Part shown: one piece after another, positions 18,191-26,354 of the stretch
How positions within the stretch are numbered: the first letter of the stretch is position 1
Layout: the number at the start of each line of letters is the position of its first letter
Assembly (NCBI GenBank): GCA_964423425.1
Contig: CAYRES010000007.1
Coordinates: 62,001 to 126,000, forward strand
DNA from: CAYRES01 sp964423425
GTDB taxonomy: Bacteria; Actinomycetota; Thermoleophilia; RBG-16-64-13
Direction of reading: 5' to 3'
DNA: 64,000 nt
Notes under the pieces: generated by a model
What the model was told of the DNA's origin: nothing
Database searches by the model: none
What the model saw: only the letters and a program-made list of their open reading frames with translations
Program-made: the position numbers and the translations under genes

Positions 18191-19195
18191 ATGCGTATGC
18201 CCCTGCCCCACATACTCCGCCGTACCCGCGCAGCCGCTCCTGCGGGCACCCCGACAGGTGATCCCGGGGAAGCTTCGTCTCGCTCCGGTGGGGCACCCGG
18301 TCCCGGGTACGATGCTGAGCTTCTCGCTCTGGCTGAGGAGCTCACGGCTCTGGGTGCGGTCGAGGTTCCCACCGCCGCCCGGCATCGCAGCTTGGCGCGG
18401 GTGCGTGAGGAACTTGCCTCGGCTCCCCTTCACCATCGCCGTCGGGTTCCGCACGTTGCTTTCGGCTTGAGGCTGGCGGCGGCCGGAGTGCTGGTAGCCG
18501 GAGCCCTCGCGGCCGCGGTGGTGGGGCTCTCGTCACCCAAGGAAGAGCAGGTGGCGGGCACGGATACCACGCTCACCACCCCCACCGGACCGCCGGCATC
18601 CGTCACGCTGCCCGAGGGGCCCCCGAGCACTGTACCCCCTCCCGGTACCACGACGCCGGACTTCGCCACACCTGATACCACCACCTCCGGCACCTCTGCG
18701 CCCGATGCCCCGATAAACTCGTCCACGCTGCCGCCCTCAAGCGGTGGCGGCGGCCAGGGTACCACCATGCGTACGGTGCCGAGCGTACCCACCACCAAGC
18801 CTGCCACCACCGTCTCCACTCAAGCCCCCACCTCCACCACGGCCAGGCAGGCCTTGACGCGCGAGCAGCGGGAGAGTTCGGCCTTTTCGGCTGCCTCCTT
18901 CCTGGCTGAGGCCGTGATTGCCCGCGATCAGGGCGCGGCCGCCTCGGTGGTGTCCTCCTCAGGCGGCTCGGGTCTGGCGCTCATGTTCGCTTCGCTGAAC
19001 AATCCTCTCTCCTATAGCATTCTGTCTGTGGATGCGTCTCAAGAGACCTCCGCCCGGGTGTTGCTTGAGATAACCGACCGGCGCATCGACTCTCAAGGTG
19101 AGCCCGTCCAGGTGGGCGAGCGCTTCATTCTGCTTGTGCGCCTGGATGCAGGCGGTGTGTATGTCAGCTCCATCTATGCCGCCGGTCGGCAATAG
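18191..19195 (+). CDS. Single-pass membrane protein, probable sigma-factor partner
   Basis: About 334 residues. Residues 1-95 are cytoplasmic and helical (DAELLALAEELTALGAVEVP, RHRSLARVREEL), followed by one membrane helix (LAAAGVLVAGALAAAVVGL), a 130-residue Thr/Ser/Pro linker with many TTT runs, and a compact C-terminal domain of about 110 residues outside the cell. This is the usual layout of actinobacterial anti-sigma-like proteins (DUF5667-type N-terminus is possible), though no HxxxCxxC zinc site is present. It lies 44 bp after the sigma gene. AAGGCAGG (18175-18182) precedes ATG 18191; ATG 18185 is an alternative. Confidence 0.6.
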   Translation: MRMPLPHILRRTRAAAPAGTPTGDPGEASSRSGGAPGPGYDAELLALAEELTALGAVEVPTAARHRSLARVREELASAPLHHRRRVPHVAFGLRLAAAGVLVAGALAAAVVGLSSPKEEQVAGTDTTLTTPTGPPASVTLPEGPPSTVPPPGTTTPDFATPDTTTSGTSAPDAPINSSTLPPSSGGGGQGTTMRTVPSVPTTKPATTVSTQAPTSTTARQALTREQRESSAFSAASFLAEAVIARDQGAAASVVSSSGGSGLALMFASLNNPLSYSILSVDASQETSARVLLEITDRRIDSQGEPVQVGERFILLVRLDAGGVYVSSIYAAGRQ

Positions 19196-19226
19196 GGTGA
19201 AGTTACTTTCGCTATGGCAACCAATC

Positions 19227-19254
19227 TTGACAATCACACAGGATTCTCTAGCAT
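19227..19254 (+). promoter_or_regulatory. Strong sigma-70-type promoter of the S-layer gene (TTGACA-N16-TAGCAT)
   Basis: TTGACA (19227-19232) and TAGCAT (19249-19254) are separated by 16 bases, the closest match to a vegetative promoter in the window. The predicted start near 19261 gives a leader of about 178 nt for the S-layer mRNA, beginning directly at the shared hairpin element. Confidence 0.7.
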
Positions 19255-19311
19255 GTTCCGCTTGGGGGCACTTGCCACCCCCCGGCGTGACAGAGATTTC
19301 CGGCTCTGCGC
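19254..19311 (+). other. 58-nt conserved leader element, copy 1
   Basis: This segment is repeated at 23385-23442 with 56 of 58 bases identical. It can fold into a 7-bp hairpin (TTGGGGG at 19262-19268 with CCCCCGG at 19279-19285, 10-nt loop) followed by a 5-bp hairpin (CAGAG 19291-19295 with CTCTG 19304-19308). The only two differences from copy 2 (TT versus CC at 19262-19263) change U-G pairs to C-G pairs and keep the stem. It lies at the extreme 5' end of the predicted S-layer mRNA. I cannot match it to a known riboswitch class. Confidence 0.7.
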
Positions 19312-19438
19312 GGGTAGGCGCAGCGCCGAGACCACAAGGGGAGGAGGTGACAGTTCTTTGATTCCTACACTACCCGCAGTATGCAGTAGGAACGGCAAGA
19401 ACATCATCAGTATGAAACAGCATAAGAGGAGCACACAC

Positions 19439-22400
19439 ATGCAGAAGCGTACGCTCAAAGTAGCGTTGCTTGCGGCTCTCGCCCTCATCATGGTGCTCGC
19501 CTTTGCCGGTACGGCCCTCGCCTGGTCCGATCTGAACGCAGGCGTATGGGGCAAGTACGGCATCACCGAAGATCAGATAGGCGAGATCTCCGAGGGCTAT
19601 CCCGATGGCACCTGGCGTCCCTTCCAGGATATGCCTCGCAAGCAGTTCACCAAGATGGCCGTGGAGGCCTACAACGTTCCGCTGAAGAACCCGGACACTC
19701 CCACCTTCAGCGACGTACCCAAGTCCGACTACTACTACCAGTACATTGAAGGCGCCTACGCCGCCGGTCTGGTGAATGGCGTGGGTGGCGGCCTGTTCGC
19801 CCCCAACCAGATCATCACCCGGGAGCAGGCCGTAGCCATCATCGTGCGCTACGTGGCCCCCTTGAACGGCTACGACATCGCCACCTACTACACCGACGAC
19901 GAAGTCGCCGCCCTCCTGGGTGAGTTCGGTGACGCCGATGCGGTGGGCCCGAGCCTGCGCCGGGAGATGGCCTTTGCCATCGACTTCGGTATCACCGTGG
20001 GTAACGCCTACGGCAACCTGGCTCCCAAGATGAACCTCACCCGTATCCAGGGTGCGGCCATGCTGATTCGTTCCTGGTTCATCATCCCACCCGAGCCCCC
20101 GGCGCAGGTCCCGGCCGAGATCGTGCTCGTGGGTGCCGATGAAGCCGAGAACCTGATCGGCATCACTCACCAGTACACCTTCCAGGTGAACGACGATGAG
20201 GGTATGCCCATCGAGAACGTCTTGGTGGACATCGATACCCTGACCGCCCAGTGGCACGTGGGTAACATCGCCCCGAGCGGCGGCCTGACCGACGAGTACG
20301 GCCAGATCACCATAAACCTCATGTCGGCTGAGCCCGGCTGGCAGCGTGTCTACGCCTCGGCCATGGGCGAAGCCGGCCAGGTCGTGGTCTCTGACTACGC
20401 CACCAAGTACTGGGTGGTCCTCGACGAGGTCTACATCGTGGGTGAGCGCGAAGCCGAGAACAACGCCGGCGACGTGCACACCTGGTGGGCGCAGACCTAC
20501 GTCTTCGGCCCCGGTCCCCTCTCCACCTCCGTCTCTGACTGGTACAACTTCCTTGACGGCGTGGAAGGCTACGACTACGACACCGACTACGTGTGCTGGG
20601 ATGAGGTCGCAGCCCTCATGCTCGAAGGCTGGACTCCCCGCACCATGGCCGGTATCCCCATGTACTGGGAGATCTACGACGGCGACGAGTTGTTCGATTC
20701 CGTGGGTGACATCGTCGACGCCGGCTGGAACGCCAGCATCGCCGCAGACGGCCAGTCCGCCTGGACCTTCACCGACGAAGACGGCATGACCTGGATCGAC
20801 ATCCTCTCCTACGAGACGGGCTACACCGACGTCTCCGTGATTGCCGACTACGCCGGCAACCCCTACCCGGGCATGCTCTTCGATCACTCCACCTTCAACT
20901 ACGCGGGCTGGTGGGATCACAACTACGAGTGGCAGGATCAGCCCTCCGGCTGCGCCTGGGCGTACAAGCTCTGGATCCCCCACGTCATCGGTGGTGACGA
21001 GGAAGGCCCCATCACCCCCTCGTACGCCGTGAACAACACCGGTGAGGTGGAAGTCTTCACCCTCACCCTGCAAGACGTCTACGGCAACCCCATCCCCGAC
21101 TACACGGTCGAGTGGTGGATTCAGGGTGTGGGCTTCTTCAAGACCGACGGCACCACCTGGGTGGGCCCCGGTGAGTACAACAAAGACGTCGACGTCACCG
21201 ACGAGAACGGCCAGGCCGAGGTCTACGTGAAGTCGCTCGAACCCGGCCAGACCATCGTCCACTGCAAGGTGATGGACAAGCCCGGTCTGCCCTGGAAAGA
21301 GTGGAACGTCGTCAAGCAGTGGTACTCCATCGATGACGTCTCCTTCGAAGAAGGCTATGCCTCGAACCTGGTCAACACCGGCCATGAGTTCTTGGTGCGC
21401 GTCTCCGGTGCCAAGTACGTCTACACCATCTACGACGTGAACGAGAACGGCCTGCGCGACGACAAGGTGCTCATCGGCTACCGTGAGGACCTGGAAGACA
21501 CCTGGGGCTGGTTCGTCGACTGGGAAGGCAACTTCACCGACCAAGGCTATGGTTACCTCAATCCCGGCCAGGTGTTCTTCGTCGGCGATCCCGGCAACCG
21601 TGAGGAAGGCAACTTCTACACCCGTTTCGCCGATATCACACTCGAAGACGCCGAGTTCTGGTATGACGGTGATGGTGACGGCATCAACGAGGTGTGGCGC
21701 GGCCTGGAAGGCAAGGGCGTCAACTTCTTCACGAACATCGTGAAACACGACCGGGGTGGCCTCTACTTGGTCGACGAAGCCCAGGCTCCGGGTCTGCATC
21801 CCGACCTGTACGAGTGCTACGTGAATAGCGAATTCTCGAACCTGTCAGCCAGCGCGGATGCCAAGGGCAACTTCTACGTGAACGTGGGCTCCATCACCGG
21901 TGCGGGCGAACCCTGGGAACCCGTCTGGTACGGCGGCGCCACGTATGACTACGACGCCAAAACCGACGAGATGGGCTACGCCTGGGTCGACATCAACTCC
22001 GTCAACAAGGGCTGGCAGTTCGTGGTGGCGGTGGCCGACTACCCCGCCAATCCGCAGGATGGCGACGCGGCCAAGCCCAGCAAGTTCGCTGAGCTGCGTT
22101 GGGACCTGGCACTCAAGGAGTGGTACCCGGACGCCTACGACAGCTACAAGGTCTACGGCTACGACGGTGAGACCGCGGTCGAAGGCAACCGCTGGGAGAA
22201 CCCGGTGGATGGCGACTGGACACGTGACGGCGAATCATCGTACTGGCCGTCCGGTGACGTGGGTAACCCCAACACCCATGGCCTCGCCGTCCAGGTCTTC
22301 GACCAGTACGGCAACGCCCTCGAGGACTACAAGGTGACCTGGGAGATCGTGGGCCAGGGCACTGTGACTCAGGGCCAGATCCCCACTTATCACCCCTACG

Positions 22401-23179
22401 CGCACTTCGCCGCTGCCGCCTGGGACTACTGGGACGAGAAGAATCCGTTGGTGAATGGCGACTGGGGTTACGCCGGTGTGGGTGACCTCAACAAGAACCT
22501 CAACGAGAACCCCTGGTGGGGCGAGTGGAACGACGGCGTCCATCCCCTCCAGACCCCCGACGCCCTGGACGACAATTGGGCGTGGGGCTGGACCAAGAAT
22601 GGCGTCATCAACTACGAATTCAGTGACCTCAGCGCCGCGTGGGCCGTGCTGGTCCTCGACGAGGAGTATGACGAGCTCGCTCAGCGCCCCGAGGAGCACT
22701 TCACCACCATCGTGAACGTGAAGATCTACTCGCCGAGCGGTGCACTCATCGACCACTTCGAAGTCACCAAGGTGTGGACGCTGGAGACGCCTGAACTCGA
22801 CGCCATCGTCATCGAGCAGAGCTTGGTGGAAGAAGGCGCTTGGACGCAGGATCCCCTCACCGTCTACGGCGAGGCGGTCGACGTGCGCGGCGTGGCGCTC
22901 GATCAGTGGGGTCGCCCGCTGTTCGGCGGCCCAGTCCTGCCCACCGGCTACAAGATCCAAGCGGTGGCGACCGTCGGGGGTTACAACTTCCGTGAGGTCT
23001 GGGATCTTGCGGGCTACCTTGTGGACGGCGACGGCTGGGTGTATGACACCTTCTCGGGCATGCCCCCGGTCACCGTGTACTTCACGGCGTGGTTCGATGC
23101 GAACGCCAACGACATCATCGATGCCGGTGAGATCGTGAGCAACACTCTCGAGACCACCTTCGTCTACAGCGGAGTCTAG
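19439..23179 (+). CDS. Major S-layer protein candidate: three N-terminal SLH domains plus Ig-like modules
   Basis: A 1,246-residue exported protein and the largest in the window. Signal peptide MQKRTLKVALLAALALIMVL ending at a TALA site; SLH repeats at residues about 30-215 (SEGYPDGTWRPFQDMPRKQF; FAPNQIITREQAVA). The rest is acidic and rich in Trp, Tyr and Asp, with repeated beta-sandwich-like units (QVNDDEGMPIENVLVDI; LQDVYGNPIPDYTVEW; VFDQYGNALEDYKVTW) resembling bacterial Ig-like domains. It has a consensus promoter, long leader, strong ribosome binding site (AGAGGAG, 7 bases before ATG 19439), strongly biased codons and a near-perfect terminator. These signs of high expression fit the main S-layer protein. 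Confidence 0.85.
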   Translation: MQKRTLKVALLAALALIMVLAFAGTALAWSDLNAGVWGKYGITEDQIGEISEGYPDGTWRPFQDMPRKQFTKMAVEAYNVPLKNPDTPTFSDVPKSDYYYQYIEGAYAAGLVNGVGGGLFAPNQIITREQAVAIIVRYVAPLNGYDIATYYTDDEVAALLGEFGDADAVGPSLRREMAFAIDFGITVGNAYGNLAPKMNLTRIQGAAMLIRSWFIIPPEPPAQVPAEIVLVGADEAENLIGITHQYTFQVNDDEGMPIENVLVDIDTLTAQWHVGNIAPSGGLTDEYGQITINLMSAEPGWQRVYASAMGEAGQVVVSDYATKYWVVLDEVYIVGEREAENNAGDVHTWWAQTYVFGPGPLSTSVSDWYNFLDGVEGYDYDTDYVCWDEVAALMLEGWTPRTMAGIPMYWEIYDGDELFDSVGDIVDAGWNASIAADGQSAWTFTDEDGMTWIDILSYETGYTDVSVIADYAGNPYPGMLFDHSTFNYAGWWDHNYEWQDQPSGCAWAYKLWIPHVIGGDEEGPITPSYAVNNTGEVEVFTLTLQDVYGNPIPDYTVEWWIQGVGFFKTDGTTWVGPGEYNKDVDVTDENGQAEVYVKSLEPGQTIVHCKVMDKPGLPWKEWNVVKQWYSIDDVSFEEGYASNLVNTGHEFLVRVSGAKYVYTIYDVNENGLRDDKVLIGYREDLEDTWGWFVDWEGNFTDQGYGYLNPGQVFFVGDPGNREEGNFYTRFADITLEDAEFWYDGDGDGINEVWRGLEGKGVNFFTNIVKHDRGGLYLVDEAQAPGLHPDLYECYVNSEFSNLSASADAKGNFYVNVGSITGAGEPWEPVWYGGATYDYDAKTDEMGYAWVDINSVNKGWQFVVAVADYPANPQDGDAAKPSKFAELRWDLALKEWYPDAYDSYKVYGYDGETAVEGNRWENPVDGDWTRDGESSYWPSGDVGNPNTHGLAVQVFDQYGNALEDYKVTWEIVGQGTVTQGQIPTYHPYAHFAAAAWDYWDEKNPLVNGDWGYAGVGDLNKNLNENPWWGEWNDGVHPLQTPDALDDNWAWGWTKNGVINYEFSDLSAAWAVLVLDEEYDELAQRPEEHFTTIVNVKIYSPSGALIDHFEVTKVWTLETPELDAIVIEQSLVEEGAWTQDPLTVYGEAVDVRGVALDQWGRPLFGGPVLPTGYKIQAVATVGGYNFREVWDLAGYLVDGDGWVYDTFSGMPPVTVYFTAWFDANANDIIDAGEIVSNTLETTFVYSGV

Positions 23180-23216
23180 CAGCCAGTCGTTTCTCCGTCC
23201 TGACGTTCGATGAAGT

Positions 23217-23250
23217 GAAGGAGGCCCGCTCCGGCGGGCCTCCTTCTTTT
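23217..23250 (+). terminator. Rho-independent terminator of the S-layer gene
   Basis: A perfect 13-bp stem (GAAGGAGGCCCGC, 23217-23229, with its complement at 23234-23246), a TCCG loop and a T-run immediately after. Lies 38 bp after the stop codon. Confidence 0.95.
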
Positions 23251-23384
23251 ACACTGAGCGCGAGAACTGCGTAACCTTGTGGTCTGTTCGGCAATAATCA
23301 GACACAGGGATGGGCAACCCCAAGTGTTTCCCACGCCCGCGTGAGTTCCTTTGCGTTGGGGTCGTCTTTCCCGTGATGCGTGGT

Positions 23385-23442
23385 TGTTCCGCCCGGGGGC
23401 ACTTGCCACCCCCCGGCGTGACAGAGATTTCCGGCTCTGCGC
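23385..23442 (+). other. 58-nt conserved leader element, copy 2
   Basis: Same element as 19254-19311, with CC in place of TT next to the G5 run so that the outer stem pairs become C-G. The CAGAG/CTCTG hairpin is identical. Unlike copy 1 there is no good promoter directly upstream, so its transcript start is uncertain. Confidence 0.7.
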
Positions 23443-23513
23443 TTCGCAAGAGAAATCGAAGCCGGAGATCATGTTTGGTGATTCAGTCATCTGGCGAGTG
23501 ATCTCGGGAAACG

Positions 23514-23550
23514 GCAGCGAGGGAGGGAGCTGAAGCTCCCCCCTCGCTGC
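23514..23550 (+). terminator. Hairpin without T-tract, possible terminator or attenuator
   Basis: Ten and six base pairs separated by one bulged A (GCAGCGAGGG 23514-23523 with 23541-23550; GGGAGC 23525-23530 with 23535-23540), loop TGAA. It lies between the second copy of the 58-nt element and the gene start at 23616, the place for an attenuator, but no U-run follows. Confidence 0.4.
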
Positions 23551-23615
23551 ATCTGCTAGACTGCAAGACTGAAGCGTGGAGCGTTCACGCAGCCGTTCAC
23601 GCAGGAGGGGATCGC

Positions 23616-25988
23616 ATGAGAACCAGCCTCGTTCGTTGTGGGATCATCGTTGCCACGGCTATCACACTTGTGCTGCTTGCGGCCGCTCCCGCGCTGGCCG
23701 AGGACCGCTGGACCGACATCTCCGACGCGCAGTGGGTGACCGACTATGGAGTGACGGCGGAGCAGGCCGCCACCGTGGCCGACGGCTACCCTGATGGGAC
23801 CTTCAGACCCTACCAAGCGGTGAATCGGGGGCAGTTCGCCAAAATGGGTGTGAGCGGACTGGGTCTCGATCCTGCCACTCCGCTCGACCCGACATTCTCC
23901 GATGTGTCCACCAACCACGTCTTCTACTCCTTCGTCGAGGGAGCGTACGCAGCAGACATCGTCGGAGGCTTTGCCGATGGCACCTTCCGCCCGGGCATGC
24001 AGATCACCAGGCAGCAGGCCAACTCCATGATGGGCCGCTATCTTGCCGAGGTGGAGATCGCTTATCGGGGTCATATCAAGGATCGCGTGTCGGGGTTGGT
24101 TTACCAGACGATCGAAGAATGGTATGAGGCCCGCCAAGACATTTTGCCAGGCTTCACTGACTGGGCGCAGATAGCGGAAGTGCATCGGCCGACCACTGCG
24201 TATCTCGTGTACTACGGGGTGGTTCGCGGGTCGGGGTTCAAGCTGACCCCTCTCGGCTCTCTCACGCGGGCGCAGGCGGTGGCCATGGTGCTCCGCACGC
24301 TCGACGCGAAAGAGTTGGTGGCTCCCGTTACACCTCCTCCGGCACCAACGGGGCTCTCCACGAATCCCGGGAGTCCGTCCAGTGAGGCTCGTCCCTTCGT
24401 GACCGGCCAGACCATCCCCAACGGCCACGTGGCCATCTACGATTCGTTCGGCGGCGCCCCTGCGCTTATCGCTGAAGGGGTTGCCGGACCCACGGGTGAG
24501 TTCTCCATTCGGGTGCCGGCGGTCGGAGGACTCGCGGAGGGCATGCATTCGTTCACCGCGCGGGTGAAGAACCAGCACGACGTCGTATCGTCTCCATCGA
24601 CACCCGTGTCCTATCGCTACGACGCCACCCCTCCGGAGGCGGCGATCACTCAGCCCGCCGACAACGCCGCCGTGAGGGCCCGCAAGCCCGCCTTCACGGT
24701 GACGGCCACCGATGCTGGGTCCGGGGTGGATCGCGTCCGCTTCGAGTATGCGCCCTCGCCTGCCCCGGGAGAGGATCCTGTGTACACGCAGATCTCGGTG
24801 GACTACCTCTCGCCCTACGTGGCGAACTGGGGCCTGATAGAGCTGCCGGATGGGGAGTACCTCTTCCGTGCCGAGGCGTTCGATGTCGCGGGCAATGGCA
24901 TCGCGGCCGGGCCGGTGACGGTGGTGGTGGATCTGCAGGCGCCTCAGGTCGAGCTGTTGGCACCTGAGCCTGGGCCCGGTGCTCCGGGAGGCATCTACTT
25001 CACGGAGAATCCTCATCCACTGTGTGCCGCCGATGCCGACGACCCACCGGCCGTGGGCGCCGGTGTGTCGAGCGGCGTGGCTGAAGTTGCCTTCTACTAT
25101 GAGCCCCACAGCTCCCTGCCCGAGAACCCCGGCACCTGGACACCCGCCATGTTCACCTTGCTCTCGAGCGACGACTCACCGGGTTACGCGGCCGACTGGA
25201 CCGGCAGCGAACTTGCCGATGGCCACTACGTCTTCGCGGTGCAGTCCACCGACAGAGCCGGCAACACGAGCGCACTCGTCCACCAAGAGGTGGTGATCGA
25301 CACCGCTGCGCCGGTAGTGGAGGTTGTTGCCCCGGCGGAAGACGAGCGGGTGAAGGGTGGTACTCCATACGGCGTCGAGTGGACCGCCACCGACACTTAC
25401 TTCGGGGAGAACCCCATCAAGGTGGAGTTCTCGAATGATGGCGGCGAGAACTGGGTGGTTCTGGCGGCCGCCATGGCGAACACGGGTGTCCTTGCATGGA
25501 ACGTGCCTGGTGGCGAAGGGGATGCCGACCAGGAACAATGCCTTATCCGCATTACCGCCACCGATGCCATGGGACGTCCCACCTCCGCCGCGAGCGGAAC
25601 GTTCGTGGTGGATAACACGCCCCCTGAGGCACCCACGAATGTAGTGGGCTCTGACGATGATTCGGGCGAGGATGCCCAAGCAGGTGTCGACGGCCACGAC
25701 TTCAGCGCCACCTGGACGCCGTCGGTGTCCGACGACGTGGTGCAGCAGCTGGTCTTCATCCTGCCGGCGGTTGTGGAACTGGTGCTCGAGGGCGGCGAGG
25801 CACACTTTCCGGTGGCGGTATTCTCGGACAATGGGCAGACGATGTGGACCGGTGACGCGGGGCTCACCGCCGATAGCGCAGAAGATGCGCTGGTGGCCGG
25901 CGACTACAAGATATGGATCGTCGCCTTGGACGGGGTCGGACGGATGACGGCGGCGGGGAGCGACGCATTCACCGTCACCGACGACTGA
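23616..25988 (+). CDS. Secreted SLH protein with Ig-like domains
   Basis: A 790-residue exported protein. Signal peptide RCGIIVATAITLVLLAAAPA; three SLH repeats at about residues 30-230 (VADGYPDGTFRPYQAVNRGQ; GGFADGTFRPGMQITRQQA); then modules of the bacterial Ig-like/cell-adhesion type (DATPPEAAITQPADNAAV; DTAAPVVEVVAPAEDERVKG; DNTPPEAPTNV). N-terminal architecture parallels the S-layer protein at 19439, and the two share a leader element, so it may be an alternative or accessory S-layer component. GGAGGGG lies about 7 bases before ATG 23616. Confidence 0.85.
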   Translation: MRTSLVRCGIIVATAITLVLLAAAPALAEDRWTDISDAQWVTDYGVTAEQAATVADGYPDGTFRPYQAVNRGQFAKMGVSGLGLDPATPLDPTFSDVSTNHVFYSFVEGAYAADIVGGFADGTFRPGMQITRQQANSMMGRYLAEVEIAYRGHIKDRVSGLVYQTIEEWYEARQDILPGFTDWAQIAEVHRPTTAYLVYYGVVRGSGFKLTPLGSLTRAQAVAMVLRTLDAKELVAPVTPPPAPTGLSTNPGSPSSEARPFVTGQTIPNGHVAIYDSFGGAPALIAEGVAGPTGEFSIRVPAVGGLAEGMHSFTARVKNQHDVVSSPSTPVSYRYDATPPEAAITQPADNAAVRARKPAFTVTATDAGSGVDRVRFEYAPSPAPGEDPVYTQISVDYLSPYVANWGLIELPDGEYLFRAEAFDVAGNGIAAGPVTVVVDLQAPQVELLAPEPGPGAPGGIYFTENPHPLCAADADDPPAVGAGVSSGVAEVAFYYEPHSSLPENPGTWTPAMFTLLSSDDSPGYAADWTGSELADGHYVFAVQSTDRAGNTSALVHQEVVIDTAAPVVEVVAPAEDERVKGGTPYGVEWTATDTYFGENPIKVEFSNDGGENWVVLAAAMANTGVLAWNVPGGEGDADQEQCLIRITATDAMGRPTSAASGTFVVDNTPPEAPTNVVGSDDDSGEDAQAGVDGHDFSATWTPSVSDDVVQQLVFILPAVVELVLEGGEAHFPVAVFSDNGQTMWTGDAGLTADSAEDALVAGDYKIWIVALDGVGRMTAAGSDAFTVTDD

Positions 25989-26013
25989 AAGAACGATAGA
26001 TCCTTGAGTGAGT

Positions 26014-26049
26014 GTGGGGGCGATCCGCCCGCGGGCGATTTGCCCCCAC
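26014..26049 (+). terminator. Stable hairpin after the Ig-like SLH gene
   Basis: GTGGGGGC (26014-26021) pairs with GCCCCCAC (26042-26049), enclosing an inner CGCCC/GGGCG stem. It lies 25 bp after the stop codon. No T-tract follows, so it may be a weak terminator or an mRNA 3'-end stabiliser. Confidence 0.5.
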
Positions 26050-26145
26050 GCGGCGTCTGCGGCCCTGCCTGCAGCCGCAACACGTACCACCCCGGTTAGG
26101 TGAAGGATATGCCCGGGAATGCCGATAAGGCGTAGTGAGGAGATG

Positions 26146-26195
26146 GGGTGCGGTGAGAGCACCCGTGGGTCACACCGCCCGTAGGCGGCGAACCC
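26146..26195 (+). other. Two adjacent hairpins in the leader upstream of the c-di-GMP riboswitch
   Basis: GGGTGC (26146-26151) pairs with GCACCC (26159-26164); then GGGT (26167-26170) pairs with ACCC (26192-26195) around a CCGCC-CGTA-GGCGG hairpin (26175-26188). The structured block sits between the upstream gene and the riboswitch. I do not recognise a known RNA family, and no ORF fits the stretch. Confidence 0.4.
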
Positions 26196-26265
26196 GGGAG
26201 AGCGGAAGAGATGGCTGTAGCGTAGTTCTGTAGACGATGCGGACGGGCGTCGTGCGCGTCCTGTC

Positions 26266-26342
26266 CCGACAAAGGCAAACCCATCGCGAGGTGGGGGCGC
26301 AAAGCTCCGGGCCTGGGGTATCCAGGCGGCCGAGCTGCCGAA
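26266..26342 (+). ncRNA. Cyclic-di-GMP-I (GEMM) riboswitch
   Basis: All conserved blocks are in order: AAAGGCAAACC; a P2 hairpin CCATC-GCGA-GGTGG with a GNRA loop; GGGCGCAAAGCTCCGGGCC; a P3 hairpin GCCTGG/CCAGGC; and GGCCGAGCTGCCGA closing the fold. This is the consensus of the class that binds c-di-GMP. It is followed within a few bases by the ribosome binding site AAGGAAAGGAG and ATG 26355 with no terminator between, so control of translation initiation is most likely. The target is a CAP-domain SLH surface protein. Confidence 0.93.
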
Positions 26343-26354
26343 GGAAAGGAGTGT

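Larger units (their letters stand above)
23251..23615 (+). other. Non-coding leader region upstream of the second Ig-like SLH gene
   Basis: No convincing gene. It contains a possible long-range stem (ACCCCAA near 23317 with TTGGGGT near 23356), the second copy of the 58-nt element (23385-23442), a 16-bp hairpin (23514-23550) and a TAGACT -10-like box (23557-23562), then GGAGGGG just before ATG 23616. Transcription could start upstream of the element, making it part of the leader, or only at TAGACT; sequence alone does not decide. Confidence 0.6.

Noticed and set aside
19370..21799. Long minus-strand ORF of 809 residues
   Set aside because: It is the antisense of the highly biased S-layer gene and has the Val/Gly/His-rich composition of a mirror frame, without motifs.
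26141..26220. RNase P RNA-like sequence in the leader before the riboswitch
   Set aside because: A GGTGCGGTGAGAGCACC stretch and GGCGAACCC resemble parts of RNase P RNA, but the essential GAGGAAAGUC and ACAGAA blocks are missing and the length is too short.
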